Source of the DNA: Pedobacter sp. AK013
GTDB taxonomy: Bacteria; Bacteroidota; Bacteroidia; Sphingobacteriales; Sphingobacteriaceae
Length of the DNA stretch: 64,000 bases
NCBI RefSeq assembly: GCF_014205835.1
Contig: NZ_JACHCQ010000022.1
Span: 1-64,000, forward strand
Direction of reading: 5' to 3'
Made by a program: the position numbers and the translations under genes. Positions 25,675-33,124 of the stretch are shown piece by piece. Each line of letters begins with the position of its first letter. Within the stretch, counting starts at the first letter, position 1. Below the pieces are notes generated by a model that made no database searches, had not been told where the DNA came from, and saw only the letters and a list, made by a program, of their open reading frames with translations.

Positions 25675-26415
25675 TTAAACATCAAATTTCTTACGTTTCA
25701 GTACGAAGTTCGATCCAAGATAAACTTTTCTTACCATCTCGTTCTCAGCCAACACCTCTGGAACACCCTGTTCTAAAATTTTACCTTCAAAAAGCAGATA
25801 TGCCCTATCGGTAATGGAAAGTGTTTCCTGTACGTTGTGATCGGTAATTAAGATTCCTATATTTTTATGTTTCAGTTTGGCAACAATACTCTGGATTTCC
25901 TCTACCGCAATTGGGTCTACCCCTGCAAAAGGTTCGTCCAATAAAATAAAATTAGGATTGGCAGCTAAAGCACGGGCAATTTCGGTACGGCGACGTTCTC
26001 CACCTGATAATAAATCGCCACGGTTTTTACGTACTTTATGTAAACTAAACTCATTAATCAGCTCTTCGAGTTTATCTCGCTGCTCCTCCTTGCTCATTTT
26101 ACTCATTTCTAAAATGGCCAGGATATTATCCTCAACGGTAAGTTTTCTAAAAACCGATGCTTCCTGAGCCAGATAGCCGATGCCTTTTTGTGCCCTGCGG
26201 TACATCGGATCTTCAGTAATGTCTTCTTCTTCCAAGAAGATACGCCCCTCATTTGGTTTGATTAGCCCTACAATCATATAAAATGAAGTTGTTTTTCCGG
26301 CACCGTTTGGGCCTAAAAGACCAACAATTTCCCCCTGACTTACGTTAAAGGAAACATTGTTTACAACAGTACGCTGTTTATATTTTTTAACGAGATTTTC
26401 GGCTCTTAATATCAT
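25675..26415 (-). CDS. lptB: LPS export ABC transporter ATPase LptB
   Basis: LptB powers extraction of LPS from the inner membrane by the LptFG complex. The 246-residue ATPase has Walker A GPNGAGKTT (35-43), the signature LLSGGERRRTEIARAL (135-150), Walker B FILLDEP (157-162) and the LptB-typical YLAQEASVFRKLTV Q-loop region. The C-terminal extension (KVYLGSNFVLKRKKFDV) is typical. The LptF/LptG genes are not in this window. Confidence 0.93.
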   Translation of the reverse strand: MILRAENLVKKYKQRTVVNNVSFNVSQGEIVGLLGPNGAGKTTSFYMIVGLIKPNEGRIFLEEEDITEDPMYRRAQKGIGYLAQEASVFRKLTVEDNILAILEMSKMSKEEQRDKLEELINEFSLHKVRKNRGDLLSGGERRRTEIARALAANPNFILLDEPFAGVDPIAVEEIQSIVAKLKHKNIGILITDHNVQETLSITDRAYLLFEGKILEQGVPEVLAENEMVRKVYLGSNFVLKRKKFDV

Positions 26416-26428
26416 ATATTGATTGCTC

Positions 26429-26490
26429 CGTCATCCTGAATTTAGTTCAGAATCTTTCTAATCAGATGCTGAAACAAGTTCAGCACGACG
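26429..26490. repeat. Palindromic intergenic repeat pair between lptB and recJ
   Basis: CATCCTGAATTTAGTTCAGAATC (about 26432-26454) is followed by GATGCTGAAACAAGTTCAGC (26465-26484), two arms of the dispersed GTCA...TGAC palindrome family. Confidence 0.7.
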
Positions 26491-26503
26491 ATTTATTTTA
26501 TAG

Positions 26504-28204
26504 TTAATTAACTTTTATTCCTTTAATATTTAATTGCAAACGTTTTTTATCACGCCACACGTTTTCCTCTAACGTATAACAAACCGAAAACGGTACCTTT
26601 GGTTGTAAAAGATTTTGAAATTCGGCCAACCCAAATGCAATGCCTTCAAAAATAGGCGAATTTTGTTGTTTTATATTAATTTTTAAATGATTTGCACCAA
26701 CAGCCATGGCGTGCTGTGCGAGATATACATTGTGGGTAACAAAAATAGGTGCCATATTTTCTGGCCCGAAGGGTCCCATTTGCGATAAAACGCGATAGAA
26801 TTTACCATCTATCTGTGCCAGATCGATTTCAGCATCAATCCTGATCATCGGTGTAAGCAACTCCTCTGTAATACTAGCCGATACAATTTCTTCAAACTTA
26901 TCAGCAAAGGCATCTACGTTATGTTGCTGCATGGTTAAACCTGCAGCAAATTTATGCCCGCCATATTGATCCAGTAAATCGGCACACCCGCTTAAAGCTT
27001 CATATAAATCGAAACCCACTACCGACCGGCAAGAACCTGCTACATGTCCGTTTGATTTTGTTAATACGATTGTAGGGCGATAATATTTTTCAGTTAAACG
27101 TGAAGCTACGATTCCGATTACCCCCTTATGCCAGTTTTCGTTAAAAACGACAGTAGTTTTTTTATTGATTAAAATATCACTTTCGCCAATTAAAGCCAAA
27201 GCCTCGCGGGTAATGTCCTGATCGTAAGTTTTACGTTCAGTATTTTTAAGGTTGATGAGTTCGCTTTGCTCTAGTGCGTTTCCATCTACCTGGCAAAGTA
27301 ACATGGCAACCGCATGCTTGGCATGGTCTATCCTTCCAGCGGCATTAATGCGCGGGCCTAAGGTAAAAACTACATCGGTAATGCTATAGTTTTCGGTTTT
27401 GCCCGACACTTCCATCAGAGCACGCAAACCTTCGCAAGGGTTGGTATTTAATTTTTTTAAGCCGTAATAAGCTAAAATCCTATTTTCGCCAACTACAGGA
27501 ACAATATCAGCGGCAATGCTTACCATTACCAAATCTAAATATTGCAGATAAGTTTCTTTAGGGAGTTGATGTTTTTGCACATAAGCCTGCGCCAGTTTAA
27601 AACCAATACCGCAGCCTGCAAGTTCTTTAAAAGGGTATGCACAATCAGCACGTTTAGGATCTAAAACGGCAATAGCCCGAGGTAGTTCATCTCCGGGTAG
27701 ATGGTGATCACAGATAATGAAATCGACACCTAAAGTGTTGGCGTAATCAATTTTATCGATAGATTTTATTCCACAATCTAAGGCAATAATCAAAGAAAAT
27801 CCATTTTCATTTGCATACTCAATCCCTGCGGTAGAAATGCCGTAACCTTCCAGATAGCGATCGGGAATATAATATTCTATATTTTCGGTAAGCTGTGAAA
27901 AGAAACTGAAGGCCAGTGCCACCGATGTTGTACCATCTACATCATAATCGCCGTAGATCAATATTTTTTCTTGCGTGGCCAGAGCAGTTTCGATACGGGC
28001 AATAGCAACATCCATGTCCTTCATTAAAAAAGGATCATGGAGATGATCAAGATCTGGTCTAAAGAAATCTTTCGCCTGGTCAAAATCACAAATATTCCGC
28101 TGCACAAGTATCTGTGCCAATGAGCGATCTATGTTGAGTTGTTCTGCTATTTTAATTACCGTGGCATCATTACAATCCGATGCCAGCACCCATCTTTTTT
28201 CCAT
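26504..28204 (-). CDS. recJ: Single-stranded-DNA-specific exonuclease RecJ
   Basis: RecJ degrades single-stranded DNA 5' to 3' in recombinational and mismatch repair. The 566-residue product has the DHH-family motifs DYDVDGTTS (86-94), a later LDCG motif (142-145) and DHH (166-168), then a DHHA1 domain with GIVASRLTEKYYRP and GHVAGSCRS, and a C-terminal OB-like region. All metal-binding motifs are intact. Confidence 0.95.
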   Translation of the reverse strand: MEKRWVLASDCNDATVIKIAEQLNIDRSLAQILVQRNICDFDQAKDFFRPDLDHLHDPFLMKDMDVAIARIETALATQEKILIYGDYDVDGTTSVALAFSFFSQLTENIEYYIPDRYLEGYGISTAGIEYANENGFSLIIALDCGIKSIDKIDYANTLGVDFIICDHHLPGDELPRAIAVLDPKRADCAYPFKELAGCGIGFKLAQAYVQKHQLPKETYLQYLDLVMVSIAADIVPVVGENRILAYYGLKKLNTNPCEGLRALMEVSGKTENYSITDVVFTLGPRINAAGRIDHAKHAVAMLLCQVDGNALEQSELINLKNTERKTYDQDITREALALIGESDILINKKTTVVFNENWHKGVIGIVASRLTEKYYRPTIVLTKSNGHVAGSCRSVVGFDLYEALSGCADLLDQYGGHKFAAGLTMQQHNVDAFADKFEEIVSASITEELLTPMIRIDAEIDLAQIDGKFYRVLSQMGPFGPENMAPIFVTHNVYLAQHAMAVGANHLKINIKQQNSPIFEGIAFGLAEFQNLLQPKVPFSVCYTLEENVWRDKKRLQLNIKGIKVN

Positions 28205-28307
28205 TTAATTCTGTCTCCGAACAGTAAATATACATTTTAATTAAATATGATGGTGGTAAACTTTAACACGCTACTGTCCAAAGCATTTAAATACAAAAAG
28301 TTAGTTT

Positions 28308-29633
28308 TTACTTCGAATTTCCGGGATAAGCCTGATAAAGCTGCATCAAATGTGCTTTTTCATCAGCATACTTTGCATCGTCAATTAAGTTCACACGTTC
28401 TGCCGGATCCCAAGATAAATTGTAAAGCTCGCTCAGCTCTTTATCATCCTTTTTAGTAATCCTCAGTTTCCAATCGCCATCTTTTACACCTTCTAAAACA
28501 TAATTATGATAATAGATTGGGCGGTGCTTTTTATTATCATTTTTGTTGGTTAGCAAACCAGAGATAGACTCGCCATCATATACTTTCTCTGGAAGTTTAA
28601 TCTTGGTCCACTCGGCCAGCGTAGGAAAAACATCGAGATTAGAAATCGGCTTGGTTAACTGAGTATTGTTAAGCGTATGACCTTTCCAATATACGATAAA
28701 CGGCACACGGTGACCGCCTTCGTAGGAGATGCCTTTAGATCCCCTAAAAATTCCTGCGGAACCTACATGGTAAAATTTGGTAAAACCATCCTCATACATC
28801 CGCTGTGGCGCATTAATCCATGGGCCATTATCACTGGTGAAGATGAAAATGGTATTATCGGCCTGGCCAGAAGCAACTACCTGTTTCCATATTTCAGCTA
28901 AACCTGCGTCGATATCTTCGATCACATCGCCCAATTCTCCGCCTGCTGAAGGTGTTTTTCTACTTTTTTGCGCGGCAAAAGCAACAGGCAAATGTGGCAT
29001 ATTCTGCGCCAGGTAAAGAAAAAATGGTTTCTTAGCTGCTGCACTTTTTTTAATAAATTTAATTGACTCGCGGGTATAAGAACTGGTTAAAATGCTATCG
29101 TGCGGTTTATAAATTTCTGGTTTGGTATTTCTGAATATCTTAATTGTGGTATCGGTTTTAACATAAGGCGCTCTATAATCATGACTATATAAAAGTCCAT
29201 AAAACTCATCAAATCCCTTTTTGTTTGGCAGCGAAACACCATGATCGCCTAAGTGCCATTTACCAACCAAAGCGGTAGCATAGCCTGATTGTTTAAGCAG
29301 CTGTGCAATGGTAATTTCATCTTCGGGTATTCCGCGTTTATCGCCCGGACCAATTGGCCAAGGTAAATCCATCCTACTGCAATACCTACCTGTTAGTAAA
29401 GAAGCCCTTGAGGGCGTACAGGTTGGCGAGGTAGTAACAAAGTTGGTAGCTTTTATCCCTTTTGCAGCCATTCCATCTAAAAATGGTGTTTTAATCAGCG
29501 GACTTCCATAACAGGAAATATCGGCATACCCCATATCATCGGCCAATACAATAATTACGTTTGGTTTTTGCTGTGCTTTTAATTGTATCGAAAAACTGCA
29601 AGCCAGTAGAAAAATTAAGATTCGGAGATTCAT
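28308..29633 (-). CDS. Secreted sulfatase (formylglycine type)
   Basis: The 441-residue product has a signal peptide (residues 1-20) and an alkaline-phosphatase-superfamily sulfatase fold. The CTPSR motif (C72-R76) is the site where cysteine is converted to formylglycine; D32 and D33 and a late TSDNG motif bind calcium. It resembles arylsulfatase A-like enzymes that act on sulfated sugars or aryl sulfates. No polysaccharide-utilisation partner or maturase is next to it, so the substrate cannot be inferred. Confidence 0.92.
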   Translation of the reverse strand: MNLRILIFLLACSFSIQLKAQQKPNVIIVLADDMGYADISCYGSPLIKTPFLDGMAAKGIKATNFVTTSPTCTPSRASLLTGRYCSRMDLPWPIGPGDKRGIPEDEITIAQLLKQSGYATALVGKWHLGDHGVSLPNKKGFDEFYGLLYSHDYRAPYVKTDTTIKIFRNTKPEIYKPHDSILTSSYTRESIKFIKKSAAAKKPFFLYLAQNMPHLPVAFAAQKSRKTPSAGGELGDVIEDIDAGLAEIWKQVVASGQADNTIFIFTSDNGPWINAPQRMYEDGFTKFYHVGSAGIFRGSKGISYEGGHRVPFIVYWKGHTLNNTQLTKPISNLDVFPTLAEWTKIKLPEKVYDGESISGLLTNKNDNKKHRPIYYHNYVLEGVKDGDWKLRITKKDDKELSELYNLSWDPAERVNLIDDAKYADEKAHLMQLYQAYPGNSK

Positions 29634-29714
29634 GTGTGAAATTTAAGCATCATATTTTACAAAAAAAGGAAGTATCCAAGCTTTTACCAAAACAAATACT
29701 AATGTTTAGATTGT

Positions 29715-29722
29715 TACCTTTG
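29715..29722 (+). promoter_or_regulatory. Candidate -7 box of a Bacteroidota promoter
   Basis: TACCTTTG fully matches the TAnnTTTG consensus of the phylum and lies 24 nt before the TTG start of the MBL hydrolase. No clear -33 TTTG was found at the expected spacing, so this is tentative. Confidence 0.5.
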
Positions 29723-29745
29723 TAAAAACATTAAAGATCTACATT

Positions 29746-30513
29746 TTGCAAGTTCACACCCTATTCGAAGGAACCTATTCTGTTGATGCAACAAAGAAAT
29801 TTGTGCCTTTCGACCCCGCTATACATCATTTTAAAGACAGACCCGCATCGTTATTCATCAATGTTCAGCCATTTTTGGTTAAATTAAAGAATGATCTGAT
29901 TCTTTTTGACACGGGTTTAGGTTTTAGTGATGACCACGGCGAGCTGATTTTACATAAAAACATCCGCAATGCAGGTTTCGACCCGACGGATGTAACCAAG
30001 GTTTTGATGTCGCATTTACATTATGACCATTCTGGTGGCATGATCCATAAACAAGGAAATGAGAAAGTTGAGTTGAGTTTCCCTGATGCAGAATATGTAA
30101 TTAACCAAGGTGAATGGGAAACGGCTTTTAGCAGCACTTCTTCTTCTTACCATACCGATATTTTCGATTTTGTGCAGCGCAACGCGCAATTGAAATTTGT
30201 TGAAGGCGATGGCGCATTGGACGAAACCATTACTTACGAATTTACAGGAGCCCATTGCCCCAACCACCAAGTTTTCCTTTTAACCGAAGGTAAACAGAAA
30301 GTATTTTTTGGTGGTGATGTATTGCCAGAACCTGAAGAACTGGTTAAAAACTTTATTGCCAAATACGATTTTGATGGTCGTAAGGCAATGGAACTCCGCA
30401 AAGAATTTGGCAAAAGAGCAGCCGAAGAAAACTGGGAATGTTTGTTCTATCATGGCAAAAGTGCAGCTACGGGGTTTGTGGATGAAGTTGAAGGTGGGTT
30501 TAGAATTAGGTAG
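29746..30513 (+). CDS. MBL-fold metallo-hydrolase
   Basis: The 255-residue product has the beta-lactamase-fold zinc motif SHLHYDHSGG (H90, H92, D94, H95), an upstream LFDTGLG motif, and later metal-binding residues in GAHCPNH and FGGDVLPEP. It resembles N-acyl-homoserine-lactonase-like and YtnP-like hydrolases, but the substrate is not determined. The start is taken as TTG at 29746; an in-frame stop lies at 29707-29709 and no ATG lies between. Confidence 0.9.
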   Translation: MQVHTLFEGTYSVDATKKFVPFDPAIHHFKDRPASLFINVQPFLVKLKNDLILFDTGLGFSDDHGELILHKNIRNAGFDPTDVTKVLMSHLHYDHSGGMIHKQGNEKVELSFPDAEYVINQGEWETAFSSTSSSYHTDIFDFVQRNAQLKFVEGDGALDETITYEFTGAHCPNHQVFLLTEGKQKVFFGGDVLPEPEELVKNFIAKYDFDGRKAMELRKEFGKRAAEENWECLFYHGKSAATGFVDEVEGGFRIR

Positions 30514-30997
30514 TTCATTAGTCATTAGTCATTAGTCATTAGTCATTAGCGTGAACAGCTCAATGGTGGCTTTGGTATGAGTTGAGAATTAAAATCAATT
30601 TATTTTCATCTCAGTACGTACTTGCATATTTTCGTCATCTCCGCAGCGGAGAGATCTTTAATTTCGCTGCACACTGCAACCCTTATTTCTTGCACTGCCT
30701 TTAATCTTTAAACCGATCAAAGCGACATCCTTTTGGCTATGGTGCCGAACGCAGTGAAGAACAGCCAAATGATATAGCGCAGAGCGGGAACTCACCTTAA
30801 TTATTGTACAGCAACTGCTTTCCTAAACGGTGAAAGGCTCTCTTATAATTCTTTTTTACCACAAAGGTCCCAGAGCAGGAAACGAAAGACACAGCAGGGT
30901 GCATATTTAGAATTCTTAATAACGCTATGCTCCTCTGCACGCTCAGAGGCGAAGCTTAGTGCTCTTTGTACAAAACGCTGCATACTTTGCGGTTAAA
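30514..30997. repeat. Repeat-rich intergenic region
   Basis: A gene-free stretch of about 480 bases. Positions 30514-30548 hold four to five tandem 7-bp copies of CATTAGT. About 30853-30995 holds an imperfect inverted pair (TACCACAAAGG... and ...TTTGCGGTTAAAC) of a second dispersed family also seen at 37081-37207 and 42246-42362. No ORF with coding character is visible. Confidence 0.6.
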
Positions 30998-31024
30998 CAA
31001 AAAAAGCCCAGACAATGTCTGAGC
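30998..31024 (-). terminator. Terminator of the YceI gene
   Basis: On the minus strand GCTCAGAC pairs with GTCTGGGC (8 bp, loop ATT; 31006-31024) and is followed by a seven-T run (30999-31005). It lies 24 nt after the YceI stop codon. Confidence 0.9.
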
Positions 31025-31048
31025 TCTCCTTTTCCGAGACGGAAATAA

Positions 31049-31636
31049 TTATTTTTTAGCTACTAATTTAACGGCTAATTCGAAGTTATCATCAATCGCT
31101 TTGTCGCCAATGCTATCGAAGAAAGATTTAGAACCATATTTGATGTCATATTTAGTTCTGTCAACAACGATTTTACCTGCTAAAGCTGAAGCTGTACCAT
31201 CTGCATTAACTGTTACAGTTGCAGGGAAGCTTAATGGCTTAGTAATACCTTTGATAGTTAAATTACCTGTTACAGTTACATTTGCTCCTGAACCAGCAAC
31301 TTTAGTAATTACGAAAGTTGAAGTTGGGAATTTAGCTGTACCGAAGAAATCGTCTGCTTTTAAGTGACCTTCTAATTTTGCGCTGCCATCAGCATCTTTA
31401 ATTGAAGTCATATCAATTACAAATGTACCACCAGTTACACTTTTACCATTAACGGCTAAAGTACCTGATTGTAAAGCTACAGTTCCGTTGTGAGAACCTG
31501 TTACTTTTTTACCAACCCAAGTAATGGTTGATTTTGCTGCATCTACAGTATAAGTTACTGGTTTAGTTGGGTTTTTAAAAGCTGACAATGCTACTGCTGC
31601 CACTAATAAAAAAATTGAGCTAATTTTTAATTTCAT
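31049..31636 (-). CDS. YceI family periplasmic protein
   Basis: The 195-residue product has a signal peptide (about 1-20) and the YceI lipocalin-like fold, with TYTVDAAKSTITWVGKKV, SGTLAVNGKSVTGGTFVIDM, LKADDFFGTAKFPTSTFVIT and GNLTIKGITKPLSF strands. YceI proteins bind polyisoprenoid or amphiphilic molecules in the periplasm. It stands alone with its own terminator. Confidence 0.92.
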   Translation of the reverse strand: MKLKISSIFLLVAAVALSAFKNPTKPVTYTVDAAKSTITWVGKKVTGSHNGTVALQSGTLAVNGKSVTGGTFVIDMTSIKDADGSAKLEGHLKADDFFGTAKFPTSTFVITKVAGSGANVTVTGNLTIKGITKPLSFPATVTVNADGTASALAGKIVVDRTKYDIKYGSKSFFDSIGDKAIDDNFELAVKLVAKK

Positions 31637-31873
31637 TTTCTGGTTTTTTAAAATTTGATATAAATATAGATGAACTCTCGATTTACTGTTGTTGACCTAT
31701 GTTAAGTTTTTCAAAAATAATCGGATTTATTCAAGATCATTCTATTGACTGCAGGATTATAACAATGGTTTAATTTGTTTACTTTTTTATGTGAACAGAA
31801 AGGTAGAAGGCGGAAGGTAGAGGGTTTTTGTGCTAAACCTAAAAAGACATAGGATGGAGAGTTGTTCCAACCT

Positions 31874-32092
31874 CTAAATATTCCTCTTTCTCCAGCTAAC
31901 CAATAGCTCGCCTGCTTCAACATCCAAAAATGTTGCTACATCAAATAGTCTTTTAATTGAAGGCTGAGCCGTATTAGTACACCAGCTTGAGACGGTCTCC
32001 GGCGCAATTTTTAGCGCATCAGCCAATTCTTTATTGGTTATCCCTTTTTCCGCTAAGGCGGCCTTTATTTTATTATAATTGATTTTAGTCAT
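31874..32092 (-). CDS. Small HTH (XRE-family) transcriptional regulator
   Basis: The 72-residue product is a minimal helix-turn-helix protein: KGITNKELADALKIAPETVSSW matches the XRE recognition unit. It has no effector domain, so it is probably a dimeric repressor. It is divergent from the eCIS-core mini-gene (about 300 bp apart), which it may control. The intergenic space between them is AT-rich with no strong ORF. Confidence 0.85.
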   Translation of the reverse strand: MTKINYNKIKAALAEKGITNKELADALKIAPETVSSWCTNTAQPSIKRLFDVATFLDVEAGELLVSWRKRNI

Positions 32093-32395
32093 AATTGATA
32101 GATAACCCCAATATAATATTTATAAAATAAGGCTACAAATCATAAAAACGCGTAATTACATTATTAAAATAATTTAATACTTAATTTTATTGATTAATTA
32201 CATTATTTTTTTACGACTTTATATAAAATTAGAGAATAGATTATAGTGTAAATGGTAAAGCAAATGCAGATCTGTTATTCTTTTATACCCAGCTCATCGA
32301 TTTTTTTAATGCAGTTATCTACAAGGACAAAAGAGTTAACAATTGCAATAAAAATGTGGAAGATTATAAACGATATTTTCTTCCTATATTTAATA

Positions 32396-32707
32396 ATGGC
32401 AAAAAAATTACCCGATAATTTAAAAAATGGAATTGAAGCCCTTTCAGGTATCTCAATGGATGATGTGAATATTCACTACAATTCTGATAAACCTGCACAA
32501 TTGGCTGCTTCGGCCTATGCACAAGGCACGGATATTCAAATAGCTCCAGGCCAGCAAGGACATTTACCACACGAGGCATGGCATGTGGTACAACAGAAGA
32601 AAGGCAAGGTTAAACCAACGGCACAATTAAAACCAAACGCAATTATTAATGATGCCGGCTTAGAAAAAAAAGCCAATGAAATGGGATCAAAAGCAAATAA
32701 ATTATAA
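32396..32707 (+). CDS. Stand-alone eCIS-core (DUF4157) mini-protein
   Basis: The 103-residue product is almost entirely the DUF4157/eCIS-core domain: LPDNLKNGIEALSGISMDDV, VHYNSDKPAQLxAxAYAQGTDI-like, then the HEXXH zinc motif HEAWH (59-63) and VVQQKKGKVKP. In other bacteria this domain sits in proteins loaded by extracellular contractile injection systems. Here no sheath, baseplate or tube gene is nearby. The ATG at 32396 (MAKKLPDNL) matches the domain start; an upstream in-frame start would add 48 unrelated residues. Confidence 0.8.
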   Translation: MAKKLPDNLKNGIEALSGISMDDVNIHYNSDKPAQLAASAYAQGTDIQIAPGQQGHLPHEAWHVVQQKKGKVKPTAQLKPNAIINDAGLEKKANEMGSKANKL

Positions 32708-33124
32708 ATAAAGCAATAGCTTATTTAAATATCGCACTTACTAAAGTGTTTACACCCCAATCCCCTCATCTCTAAACCTGACAGCAGCGAAAATCCTTTT
32801 TGTTTTCACTTACAGTAAAAGATTGCCCCGTCGTTCCTTCTCAGCAATGACGATAATAGGGGATTTACAAAACAAAAAGATTGAAACGAATGGCGGGGCT
32901 GCAGCCTCCGATGGAAAACTGGCATTCATTTCCAAAAAAAATCTGCAAGTTTTATGAAACGAATCCATAAAACTTGCAGATCAATATGTTCGTGAAGACA
33001 CGAACCTAGGCATTTATAATAATTTATCTAAATAGATTGCCACGTCGTTCCTCCTCGCAATGACGATCGGGAGTAATTAAGGCGATGGAAAAGAAAACCC
33101 TCAACCTTCCCGCCCTCTACCTTA
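32708..33124. repeat. Repeat-rich intergenic region downstream of gcvP
   Basis: About 420 bases with no gene. Two near-identical repeats, GATTGCC(C/A)CGTCGTTCC, lie at 32821-32854 and 33035-33067 in the same orientation. A GGGCTGCAGCCTCCGA element lies at 32892-32914. The gcvP terminator lies between (32933-32981). Positions 33095-33123 carry CTACC/AACC words. Confidence 0.7.
32933..32981 (-). terminator. Long-stem terminator downstream of gcvP
   Basis: ATCTGCAAGTTTTATG (32941-32956) pairs perfectly with CATAAAACTTGCAGAT (32966-32981) over 16 bp with a 9-nt loop. On the minus strand the stem is followed by eight Ts. It lies about 145 nt after the gcvP stop codon. Confidence 0.85.

Noticed and set aside
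32252..32395. 48-residue extension before the eCIS-core domain
   Set aside because: No similarity to the domain, and the ATG at 32396 matches the known domain start.
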